8,171 nucleotides of DNA from contig JANSYB010000070.1 in assembly GCA_024742655.1 (NCBI GenBank), positions 1 to 8,171 of the forward strand. The letters are read 5' to 3'. Position 1 is the stretch's first letter. Each line of letters begins with the position of its first letter. Position numbers and translations under genes: made by a program. The notes beneath the pieces are model-generated. The model searched no databases and was not told where the DNA came from. It saw only the letters and a list, made by a program, of their open reading frames with translations. Origin of the DNA: Paracoccaceae bacterium. Its GTDB lineage: Bacteria > Pseudomonadota > Alphaproteobacteria > Rhodobacterales > Rhodobacteraceae. Positions 1-6,609 of this stretch are shown one piece after another.

Positions 1-109
1 GAACCATTGCCTGACAGGTGGCGAGGCACCCGGGTAGGCTGAAAGGATGCAATTCTGCTGCGCGTCACGGGTTTCTCCCATTATGGCCGGACGTTCTGCC
101 CGATTTTCG
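1..109. other. Left-edge stretch with no established gene
   Basis: No plus-strand frame stays open beyond position 42, so at most the last few codons of a gene entering from the left could lie here. On the minus strand two short frames run open to the window edge: an ATG at 81-79 (27 codons, no good ribosome binding site) and a GTG at 68-66 (22 full codons) preceded by GGGAG six bases upstream. Either could be the first codons of the next leftward flagellar gene, but the peptides resemble no family I recognise and the reading is too short to decide. I treat this as unassigned. Confidence 0.3.
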
Positions 110-140
110 CCAAATCTAGAGTCGGCGTCTTTAGATTTGG
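110..140. repeat. Inverted repeat / hairpin downstream of the solenoid gene
   Basis: Perfect 9-base arms, CCAAATCTA at 110-118 and TAGATTTGG at 132-140, flank a 13-base centre. Read as plus-strand RNA the stem can grow inward to about 12 pairs (one G-U) with a 7-base loop; on the minus strand the same inner position is a C-A mismatch. It starts 21 bases past the stop of the leftward operon's last gene, where a terminator or mRNA 3'-end stabiliser would sit. Neither side has a U-run, so it is not a classical intrinsic terminator. It could instead be an operator for a gene off the left edge. Confidence 0.5.
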
Positions 141-161
141 TAAGTGCGCATTGATCGGGTT

Positions 162-2432
162 TCAGTCAGTCGGCAGGGTTGGCGCAGGCGTCGCTGCAAG
201 CATCTCTTCCAGAGAGGCGCGCGTTTGCCCGGCGATCTTCAGTAGAGCGCGGTTCTTCTCAAGCACACCCGGGGTCGGATCGACGGCCGGGGCGTCTTCC
301 GCCCCGTTGCCATCTGTGCCAACCGCCCGCTGGCCCCCATTGACACCCTGCCAATCGGCCGCCAGCCAGGCCTCGCGCGCGGCTTCATCCTCCAGACCCG
401 CGGAACGATACAAGTCCTGCGCCTGAGCATGAGCGCCGGTCATGCTGCGGGCCTTGGCTCGCAGCAGGTTCACCTCCTTGCCACTTAGACCCAGCAATTC
501 CACTTCCGCCTGGCGCGGCCGTTCTTGCGCCAACGCAATGCGGGCCTTCAAAAGGCGGATATCCCGCAAAACGGAACCCTGTCCGGGGTCGCGCAGAAAT
601 TCGACCGCAGCTGAAGGAAACCCCGCATTCAACAGGCGCCGGGCCACCTCCAGCGCTATCGGTGCTGCAAGCGCCTTGGGCGGTCCGAACTGCCCCGACA
701 AGGCATAGCGAAGGAAATCAACATCATTTGCATCCCGTGTGGCGAGCCGTGCCATGTCGGCGCGTATGTCCCCCACGATCGGCGGCTTCAGAGAGGACGC
801 GCGTTCAAGTTCCTCGAAAGCCTCCTGATAGGCACCGGACGCCGCCAATGCCAGGATATGTGCCCTGTTCAGTTGCGGACCCAGATCACCGCCAGCGTGT
901 TCATGGGCATAAGCCCCCGCCAGTTGCGCAATATCGTAGGAAACAGCCAGGTCTGACGCCAGTTTGCTTTCGATCTGTCGCACGAGCGCGCGGGCAGACG
1001 GCTCCGAACTCGTGGCCACAACCTCGTCGAGTCTGTGATCCGCGACTGCCGACTGCCCGGATGCCAGCTCCAGTTCCGCCTGCGCAAACTGCGACTCTGG
1101 GCTGATCGTGTCCTCAGACCGGTTCAGGATCCTCAGCACACGGTCACTCTCATTTGTCATGCCGGCCTCGAGGAAGCGTCGCGTCAGGACCGGACCCAGA
1201 TAGGCGCGCAGATGCTGGGGCAAGCCTGAAAACGCTCTGAGAGCCGCATCAATGTCCATATCGAGATCGCCGGGCAGCCTGTCATGGGACAAGATCGCCC
1301 AAAGAGCCGCGGCGGAGGCACAACCGGCATGCGCGCCCAACACAGATGCGTCGGCGGCATGACCTTTTTGCATTATGGCCGCCAATGACCCAAGGATTTC
1401 CTGGTCTGGCCATTCCTCGGGCAGCAGGTTCAGGACCTGTGCAGCCTCGGCGCCAAAGCCAAAATGCAGATACAATTTCGCCAGGTTGACGGCGGTCTCG
1501 GGATTTTGCTGATCGAACTCACTGAACAGTTTTGCACGTAACGGGCCGACCTGATCCGAAAATGGCTGATCATTGGCCCATGCCGTCACATCCACAAGAT
1601 CCGGGTCGAGGCACGTCCGTTTCTCCAGCTCATCGGTTTGCGCCGTCAAGGTTTCCAGGAACGCCAGATCGATACTGCTGTGGGCGTTGAGATTCACGTT
1701 TCTCAGCGAATTCTGGCTGTCGGGTTTTGAGGTGGCTTCAGGCGCCGTGCGAACACGCGGCTCTTGCGATTTTGGTTGTGATGTCTCCATTGCGGCGCGT
1801 TCGGACAGAGGGCTGTTGAGTGACAGCAATCCCTGTGACGCCGCCCGACTGAATTGCTGGACAAGCCTTTCCTGGCTTTCACGAAGTGCGCTGCCGGCAT
1901 CGGTGGACCCGTTTGGCTCTGGCCGGCCCGGCACAAAGGCGGACATACGGGACGCAAAGCGCTCTTGTACCAACCGGGCCGATGCCGAGGGCGATGCAAA
2001 CCCGAAGTCCAATTGCCGCAGCAAGACCGAAGATGGCTTATCACTTTGGGCTGCCTTGGCCTTTTGCGTTGGATCGATTTCGCGCACATCAATGACGAGC
2101 ATGGCGCGTCCGTGCCAGAAACCCGACACGTCGCAGGGGCAGCCCAGTGCGATCATGATGCGCCCGTCTTCTGGATCGGCCGTGACATCCGTGACGCGTT
2201 CCCGGGGAATTCGGTCGAAGACCGCGCTGGTGTCATACGTCCAATCGGCACTGCTCAGGCGTAGGAAGGCTTGATTGGCAGTTTTTTGCAAATCCCAGTC
2301 GACACGCTTTGGTAAATCGAACACCAGGCGTGTGAAGTTCTCATGCTCGCCTGAGCGGACCGAAACCGGCTGCGCCTGACACAAAACCGGTGCCAACACG
2401 CCAAGTAGCAAGATAACGGCACGCCACATCAT
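162..2432 (-). CDS. Secreted AMIN-like / TPR-like solenoid protein, putative motor accessory
   Basis: This encodes 756 residues, predicted to act in the periplasm. I start it at the ATG at 2432-2430, which overlaps the motA stop as ATGATGA and immediately precedes a signal peptide; a longer in-frame start at 2492 would bury that signal inside motA. Residues 4-20 are hydrophobic with likely cleavage after CQA (20/21); PVLC is not a proper lipobox. Residues 22-117 look beta-rich with an AMIN-like pattern (RSGEH..FTRLVFDL, then FLRL and a closing MLVIDV) and a CPC pair (C98, C100). Residues about 120-275 are a polar linker. From about 280 to 695 the protein is almost all helical, with TPR-like units such as 310-337, 520-548, 590-615 and 621-648. 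The tail is Pro/Ala rich. No enzyme motif is visible. Translation is probably coupled to motA. Its role is unknown; placement suggests stator or basal-body scaffolding. Confidence 0.85.
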   Translation of the reverse strand: MMWRAVILLLGVLAPVLCQAQPVSVRSGEHENFTRLVFDLPKRVDWDLQKTANQAFLRLSSADWTYDTSAVFDRIPRERVTDVTADPEDGRIMIALGCPCDVSGFWHGRAMLVIDVREIDPTQKAKAAQSDKPSSVLLRQLDFGFASPSASARLVQERFASRMSAFVPGRPEPNGSTDAGSALRESQERLVQQFSRAASQGLLSLNSPLSERAAMETSQPKSQEPRVRTAPEATSKPDSQNSLRNVNLNAHSSIDLAFLETLTAQTDELEKRTCLDPDLVDVTAWANDQPFSDQVGPLRAKLFSEFDQQNPETAVNLAKLYLHFGFGAEAAQVLNLLPEEWPDQEILGSLAAIMQKGHAADASVLGAHAGCASAAALWAILSHDRLPGDLDMDIDAALRAFSGLPQHLRAYLGPVLTRRFLEAGMTNESDRVLRILNRSEDTISPESQFAQAELELASGQSAVADHRLDEVVATSSEPSARALVRQIESKLASDLAVSYDIAQLAGAYAHEHAGGDLGPQLNRAHILALAASGAYQEAFEELERASSLKPPIVGDIRADMARLATRDANDVDFLRYALSGQFGPPKALAAPIALEVARRLLNAGFPSAAVEFLRDPGQGSVLRDIRLLKARIALAQERPRQAEVELLGLSGKEVNLLRAKARSMTGAHAQAQDLYRSAGLEDEAAREAWLAADWQGVNGGQRAVGTDGNGAEDAPAVDPTPGVLEKNRALLKIAGQTRASLEEMLAATPAPTLPTD

Positions 2433-3298
2433 GCAGCATCCTGCTTGACGCTTTTCAAGGCTTCCTCGAGATCGCCAAAGCTTGGCCGGCAATGGGACGG
2501 GGTGTTCTGACGGCCGACTTCGATACAGATATTGGTCGCATGATTGTGCAGGTTCGCAACCAGGACTTCTCTTATCAGTTGGTAGAAGTGACCATCTTCC
2601 TCGACGACCGCCTTGACCTTGCCGGCAAAGGGACCGACCAGACCATAGGACAGAAATACACCCAGGAATGTTCCAACCAGCGCCCCGCCAATCATCTTGC
2701 CCAGAATCTCCGGCGGCTGGTCGATCGAGGCCATGGTCTTGATCACACCAAGCACCGCGGCGACGATCCCGAGTGCCGGCAGGCCATCCGCCATTGTTTG
2801 CAACGCATGGCTTGAATGCATGGCATGGTGCATGTTCGCATCCATGCGTTTTTCAAGAACCTCTTCCACCTGATGCGGGTCGTCGTAGTTCATGGAAGCC
2901 GACCGAAGCGTGTCACAGATCAAGGCAATCGCTTCCTTGTCCGAAAGGATCTTCGGGTACTTTCCGAAGATCGCAGATTCCGCCGGCGCCTCGATATGTT
3001 CCTCGATCGCCACCGGGTTTGAGCGTGCAAGGCGTATGAGTTCAAACAACAAACACAGCAAATCGGGATAATCCTCAGGCTTCCACTTGGGGCCCTTGAA
3101 AACCTTTCCGATAGCCTTGCCCGTGTGTTTGACGGCGCTCATGTCATTACTGATGAGAAATGCGCCAATGGCGGCACCGCCAATCATCATGAGCTCAAAA
3201 GGCAGGGCTTTGAGAATGATGCCGAGTTTGCCACCAGCGGCCAGATAGCCGCCAAAAACCATGACAAAAATCATCAGAATACCAATGATACCAATCAT
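2429..3298 (-). CDS. motA: Flagellar stator protein MotA
   Basis: MotA is the inner-membrane stator subunit that, with MotB, conducts ions and pushes on FliG. At 289 residues it is close to the enterobacterial length (295). Four membrane segments fit at about 2-20, 33-50, 172-190 and 203-224. The two conserved channel prolines are present: P174 in DGLPALGIVAAVLGV and P223 in GLVGPFA. The cytoplasmic loop carries the FliG-contacting charged region (R92, E99, E100), and the C-terminal RPSF..LEE signature is at 271-279. The ATG at 3298 has GGAG six bases upstream. A 72-nt gap separates it from the preceding MotE-like gene, while its stop overlaps the next gene. No motB follows, so the partner must be encoded elsewhere. 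Confidence 0.97.
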   Translation of the reverse strand: MIGIIGILMIFVMVFGGYLAAGGKLGIILKALPFELMMIGGAAIGAFLISNDMSAVKHTGKAIGKVFKGPKWKPEDYPDLLCLLFELIRLARSNPVAIEEHIEAPAESAIFGKYPKILSDKEAIALICDTLRSASMNYDDPHQVEEVLEKRMDANMHHAMHSSHALQTMADGLPALGIVAAVLGVIKTMASIDQPPEILGKMIGGALVGTFLGVFLSYGLVGPFAGKVKAVVEEDGHFYQLIREVLVANLHNHATNICIEVGRQNTPSHCRPSFGDLEEALKSVKQDAA

Positions 3299-3370
3299 GC
3301 TGCTCTCCGCCTGTGAAACCTCGCGTCAGAATGACAGTCGCAAGTTAAGAATTCGCTCAAGCCCGACAGG

Positions 3371-3967
3371 TCATTCACGCGGCACATCGGCATTCCGGCC
3401 CGCCAGAACCACGCTGAACAGGTGGGCGGCTTCAGGGCTGAGCCCGGCCATGACCGCTGCCGCCGATTCAGGGCGCATTCGCGCAAGAAAACCAGCGGCG
3501 AAGTTGGGATCCATCTCTTCGAAAAGCGCCGCGGCCTGTTTTGGCTTCATATTCTCATAAACACGCGTCAGGCGGTCGAGGTCATCCTCGGCGGCGGTCT
3601 CCGCCAGTGCGATGGTCGCGCGCAATTGCTCTTCGGCTTCGGAAAGCTCCGTCAACTTTCGTGTGACCGCCTGATCCGCAATCTGCAAGGCATGCATTCG
3701 ATCCTTCAGGGCCACCTCACGAGAGGCTATGCGCTCCTCGCGTTCAGAGAAAGCGGTCAGCATCGCCTCCAGATCCTTGGGTGTCTTGCAGGCTTGCCCG
3801 ATCGGGGTCGTCTCGATGCCGTCGGTAACAATCTCATCCGGGCCACGTGCAAAGGCCTGCCCGGCCCCGTCGCCAAGACGCAGCAGCGCGGATCCGATAA
3901 GCAATCCTGCAACCACGATCAGGCTGCCACGCCCCGCAGGCGATCTTTTGACACTTTTGCGTTTCAT
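3371..3967 (-). CDS. motE: MotE-family protein (MgtE N-domain-like)
   Basis: This 198-residue protein has an Arg/Lys-rich start and a hydrophobic segment at about 15-29 that is either a signal peptide or an anchor. A charged coiled coil covers about 63-138. A C-terminal helical domain (137-190) carries the repeated pattern MKPKQAAALFEEMD / ARMRPESAAAVMAGLSPEAA typical of MotE and MgtE N-terminal domains. In Sinorhizobium meliloti, MotE is a periplasmic chaperone for the motility protein MotC and forms disulfide-linked dimers; the single cysteine here, C60, would allow the same. The start overlaps the upstream gene's stop as ATGA and has GGAG seven bases before it. No recognisable motC lies in the window, so the client is open. 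The family call is firm; the chaperone role is carried over from the rhizobial protein. Confidence 0.85.
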   Translation of the reverse strand: MKRKSVKRSPAGRGSLIVVAGLLIGSALLRLGDGAGQAFARGPDEIVTDGIETTPIGQACKTPKDLEAMLTAFSEREERIASREVALKDRMHALQIADQAVTRKLTELSEAEEQLRATIALAETAAEDDLDRLTRVYENMKPKQAAALFEEMDPNFAAGFLARMRPESAAAVMAGLSPEAAHLFSVVLAGRNADVPRE

Positions 3968-4350
3968 GAGGCCGCTCCGCTTCTCTGACCTTCATGGCGC
4001 TTGAACATTGGTTCAGGCGGGGTATCGGCCCGGGTCTCAGGTGCGGCGGGTTTCGCTTCGGCTTCCGGCAGGTCGTGCATGGACGCGACCAGCAACTCCA
4101 GTCGTTTGGCCACTGTTTCCGCGCGGTCCGTCATGTCATCCAGGGACATGGTTGACGCCGATGCCGTGGTTTGCGCGGTCTCGAGCGCCTTGGTCAGATC
4201 ATCCACCTGCGCCGACAAGACGGCCACAGCGCCCCCAACGCCCTTTTCCAGATCGTTGAACCGCGCCAGACGGCGGGCCAGGACAAAACAATAGAACCCG
4301 GCACCGATCGCACCGGCCACGAGAAGGATATCGGCAATCATTTCAAACAT
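3964..4350 (-). CDS. Small bitopic membrane protein of unknown function
   Basis: I do not recognise this 128-residue protein from sequence. It has a single membrane segment at about 4-25, followed by RR and a charged stretch, so by the positive-inside rule the long C-terminal part is probably cytoplasmic. Residues about 30-95 look like a coiled coil (VAVLSAQVDDLTKALETAQ, then MTDRAETVAKRLELL). The tail is Pro/Ala/Glu rich and disordered. It starts 8 bases after the fliL stop, with AGGA overlapping that stop region, and its end overlaps motE as ATGA, so it is surely co-transcribed with stator-assisting genes. A bitopic protein called MotF is reported as needed for rotation of the Rhodobacter sphaeroides Fla1 flagellum; whether this is its counterpart cannot be decided here. 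Confidence 0.85.
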   Translation of the reverse strand: MFEMIADILLVAGAIGAGFYCFVLARRLARFNDLEKGVGGAVAVLSAQVDDLTKALETAQTTASASTMSLDDMTDRAETVAKRLELLVASMHDLPEAEAKPAAPETRADTPPEPMFKRHEGQRSGAAS

Positions 4351-4358
4351 TTTGGTCC

Positions 4359-4850
4359 TCAGTTCAGTATGAATTCCATGATCAGCAGGTCACTGACCCT
4401 GTCCCCGCCGGTTACGATCTGAACGCGGCGCAGCATTTGGGCGCGCAGGCGCACCAATGCGGCGCTATTGCGAATGTCCTCGATCGACACGGCCCGCAGA
4501 TAGGAATTGAGCACGTCGACCACGCGGGGCAGCAGGCGTTCCACCTCAGATTTGTACTGGGAGCGCACCTCAAGCTGTGCGCGAAAGCGAAGCGTCCCGC
4601 TGCCGCGGTCGGACAGTGAAACGATCAGGGGTTCGACGGGAACAAAAGTGACATCCGGCATGTCCGCGACGACCGGAGTGTCTTCTTCAGTGGCGTCTTC
4701 TGCATGCGATTCGGCGCCGAAAAGAACCCCGGAGTAAACAGCGTAGAACCCGCCACCGCCACCTGCGACAGCCAGGACAAGTCCAAGCAAAAAAGGCATT
4801 TTCGACGTCTTCTTTGCCGGTTTGTCGGCATTTTCCTCTTCTTCGGCCAT
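4359..4850 (-). CDS. fliL: Flagellar basal body-associated protein FliL
   Basis: FliL is a single-pass inner-membrane protein that surrounds or supports stator units and raises torque; in several alphaproteobacteria it is required for swimming. The 163 residues show an acidic/Lys cytoplasmic N-terminus (1-18), one membrane segment (19-44, including a run of five glycines at 30-34), an acidic linker (46-66), and the periplasmic FliL domain from about 67 on. The family pattern is clear: FVPVEPLIVSLSD, then LRFRAQLEV, the long helix LLPRVVDVLNSYLRAVS, and the C-terminal V..LLIMEFILN. The ATG at 4850 has AGGA seven bases upstream. It is the first gene of the leftward operon, directly facing fliF across the shared promoter region. 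Confidence 0.95.
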   Translation of the reverse strand: MAEEEENADKPAKKTSKMPFLLGLVLAVAGGGGGFYAVYSGVLFGAESHAEDATEEDTPVVADMPDVTFVPVEPLIVSLSDRGSGTLRFRAQLEVRSQYKSEVERLLPRVVDVLNSYLRAVSIEDIRNSAALVRLRAQMLRRVQIVTGGDRVSDLLIMEFILN

Positions 4851-4879
4851 CGGCTCATCCTGCGATTTCGATTGATCGG

Positions 4880-4885
4880 GTTATA
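4880..4885 (-). promoter_or_regulatory. Candidate -10 element for the fliL operon
   Basis: On the minus strand this reads TATAAC, five of six matches to the housekeeping -10 consensus, about 30 bases before the fliL start codon. No good TTGACA-type -35 lies at 16-18 bases; instead the CtrA-like box lies just upstream, with 12 bases between them. That arrangement fits an activator-dependent promoter. It is weak evidence on its own. Confidence 0.35.
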
Positions 4886-4897
4886 GACCGGCATGAC

Positions 4898-4912
4898 CTA
4901 ACCCTTTGTTAA
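4898..4912. promoter_or_regulatory. CtrA-like binding site in the divergent promoter region
   Basis: The sequence is CTAA-N7-TTAA on the plus strand (TTAA-N7-TTAG on the minus strand), seven of eight bases of the CtrA consensus TTAA-N7-TTAA with the exact 7-base spacing. It sits in the only substantial non-coding gap of the cluster, 47 bases from the fliL start and 62 from the fliF start, so one site could drive both operons. CtrA controls flagellar genes in Caulobacter and is needed for motility in several Rhodobacterales. The site is inferred from pattern only. Confidence 0.5.
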
Positions 4913-4961
4913 GCCTGATCAGCCAAAGATGACCTCACCGAACGGCAGAACGCCGAAAGTC

Positions 4962-4967
4962 AGGAGG
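4962..4967 (+). promoter_or_regulatory. Strong Shine-Dalgarno deciding the fliF TTG start
   Basis: A full AGGAGG ends seven bases before TTG at 4975. The fliF frame has no ATG or GTG between this TTG and the in-frame stop TGA at 4930-4932, and the protein downstream begins with a normal FliF N-terminus. Together these fix the start on a rare initiator codon. Confidence 0.85.
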
Positions 4968-4974
4968 CAAAGAA

Positions 4975-6609
4975 TTGCAGCAGATCGTAAATGTCTGGAC
5001 GGCCCTGGATTCGCGCAAACGGGTGGTGGTTGCCTTGGCGACGATCGCCATGTTTGCCGCCGTTCTCGCGTTGGCACGCATGGCCTCTGCGCCAGGCATG
5101 TCTCTGCTATATGCCGGCTTGGAAAGCGGCCCGGCCGGTGACGTCGTCAGCGCTTTGGAACAGCGCGGGGTGACGTATGATGTGCGCGGTGGTTCCATTT
5201 TCGTTGATTCCGCACGTCGCGACGAACTGCGCATGACCCTGGCCAGCGAAGGTCTGCCAGCCAATTCTGCGCGCGGTTACGAATTGCTCGATGGGCTTTC
5301 GGGTTTCGGCACGACATCACAGATGTTCGATGCCGCCTATTGGCGCGCCAAAGAGGGGGAATTGGCCCGAACAATTCTTGCGCATCCTGCTGTGACGTCG
5401 GCGCGGGTGCATATTGCCACAACGGGTTCGAATCCGTTCCAGCGTGACGTCAAACCATCCGCATCCGTTTCCATTGCAACGGGTGCCGGGGGAATTACGT
5501 CCAAGCATGCAAAAGCACTCAGATTTCTGGTTGCCTCCGCGGTCACGGGCCTGTCGCCCGAGGACGTATCGATCATCGACAGCGATGGCGGGCTGATCGG
5601 TGCGGTCGAGGATGTTCCGACCAGCACGACAGACGACCGGGCGGAGCAAGTGCGCCAGCGGGTGGAACGCCTGCTCGAAGCGCGGGTCGGCGCCGGCAAT
5701 GCGGTTGTCGAGGTCAGTGTCGACACCATCACGCAGAGCGAACTGGTCCGGGAGCGCCGCATCGACCCCAACAGCCGGGTGGCGATAAGCACCGATACGG
5801 AAGAAGTCTCGAGCACCTCCTCGGATCAGGACAGCGGCGACGTGACCGTTGCGTCGAATCTGCCGGACGGGGATGCCGCCCAAGGTGATTCGTCCTCCAG
5901 CCAAGGCAGCGAAACGCGGGAACGCGTGAACTACGAGGTATCTGAGACAGAGCGCGAGATTACGATCATGCCCGGCGCGATCAAGCGGCTGAGCGTTGCC
6001 GTTCTGGTGAATGGAACGGTCGCAACGGACGCGTCCGGGGCCGAGGTGTTTGAGCCCCGCCCCGATGAAGAGCTGACCGCACTGCGCGATCTGGTTGCCT
6101 CCGCCGTTGGTTTTGACGAACAGCGTGGCGATGTCATCACCATAAGGACAATGCAATTCGAACCAGCTGTGCCGCTCGGCACCGAAGCCGACGCGTCGCT
6201 GTTTTCCGGTCTCGCCATCGATGCGATGTCTCTTATCAAGGCGGCCGTTCTTGCCTTTGTCGCCCTCGTGCTCGGAATGTTCGTGATCCGGCCGGTCCTG
6301 ATGCGGCCCGTTCCGGCGGCACTTGCCCAGCCAGCCGGCATGGCCGGCACCACAGCCGACAACGCGACCTCTGGCGCCGCCGCCGAGGCCCTGACCGGTG
6401 AAATCGATGATGGCGATTACGATCCCGCGTCGATGGCGCTTGTCTCTTCACAGGACGAGATCCGGTCGACCGGGGCCTCGGGTGTTCCGGCATTGTCTCA
6501 ATCAGGCGAGGACCCGGTCGAGCGACTGCGCGCCATGATCGGAGAGCGCCAGGATGAAACCGTGGAAATCCTGCGCAGTTGGCTCGAAGGCGAAGAGGAG
6601 CAGGCATAG
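4975..6609 (+). CDS. fliF: Flagellar MS-ring protein FliF
   Basis: FliF polymerises in the inner membrane into the MS ring, the platform for the switch and export gate. Its 544 residues match the usual 530-570. Domains in order: TM1 at about 17-37; RBM1/RBM2 (SLLYAGL at 43-49, GYELLD at 101-106, ELARTILAHPAVTSARVHIA at 129-148, KPSASVSI at 160-167); the flexible Ser/Asp-rich collar loop at about 274-315; the RBM3 signature NYEVSETEREI / MPGAIKRLSVAVLVNG at 319-347; TM2 at about 419-438; and a C-terminal FliG-binding tail at about 512-544. Translation starts at TTG, supported by AGGAGG seven bases upstream and the lack of any other start in frame. It leads the rightward operon, and its TAG stop shares one base with the next gene's GTG. 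Confidence 0.97.
   Translation: MQQIVNVWTALDSRKRVVVALATIAMFAAVLALARMASAPGMSLLYAGLESGPAGDVVSALEQRGVTYDVRGGSIFVDSARRDELRMTLASEGLPANSARGYELLDGLSGFGTTSQMFDAAYWRAKEGELARTILAHPAVTSARVHIATTGSNPFQRDVKPSASVSIATGAGGITSKHAKALRFLVASAVTGLSPEDVSIIDSDGGLIGAVEDVPTSTTDDRAEQVRQRVERLLEARVGAGNAVVEVSVDTITQSELVRERRIDPNSRVAISTDTEEVSSTSSDQDSGDVTVASNLPDGDAAQGDSSSSQGSETRERVNYEVSETEREITIMPGAIKRLSVAVLVNGTVATDASGAEVFEPRPDEELTALRDLVASAVGFDEQRGDVITIRTMQFEPAVPLGTEADASLFSGLAIDAMSLIKAAVLAFVALVLGMFVIRPVLMRPVPAALAQPAGMAGTTADNATSGAAAEALTGEIDDGDYDPASMALVSSQDEIRSTGASGVPALSQSGEDPVERLRAMIGERQDETVEILRSWLEGEEEQA
6594..6600 (+). promoter_or_regulatory. Shine-Dalgarno inside fliF deciding the fliH GTG start
   Basis: AGAGGAG lies in the last codons of fliF and ends eight bases before GTG at 6609. 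A longer in-frame reading from TTG at 6579 would add ten Arg/Gly-rich residues with no family support and place this ribosome site inside the gene, so GTG is preferred. Confidence 0.7.

Noticed and set aside
1573..2274. Plus-strand open frame of 233 codons opposite the solenoid gene
   Set aside because: Ser/Arg-rich shadow composition, no motifs, and the minus-strand gene has signal peptide, domain order and operon linkage.
2433..2492. Longer N-terminus for the solenoid protein starting at 2492
   Set aside because: It adds 20 charged residues inside motA and hides a clear signal peptide; the ATG overlapping the motA stop fits better.
2810..2850. His/Met-rich stretch in MotA as a possible metal site
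   Set aside because: His-rich sequence just before the third membrane segment is seen in many MotA proteins of this length class; no further ligand pattern is visible.
3340..3352. TTAA in the 72-nt gap before motA as a CtrA site
   Set aside because: Only one half-site is present; no second TTAA lies at seven bases' spacing, and single TTAA motifs are common by chance.
4878..4893. GG-N10-GC pattern resembling a sigma-54 -24/-12 promoter toward fliF
   Set aside because: Only the GG and GC dinucleotides fit; the flanking bases (ATCGGG and CCGGCATG) do not match TGGCAC and TTGCA.
5794..5919. Ser/Asp-rich, low-complexity stretch in fliF as an unusual insertion
   Set aside because: A variable polar loop at this point of the beta-collar region is normal in FliF proteins.
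5317..6156. Long minus-strand open frame of 279 codons opposite fliF
   Set aside because: It is a high-GC antisense shadow of a well-conserved fliF, with no family motifs or ribosome site.
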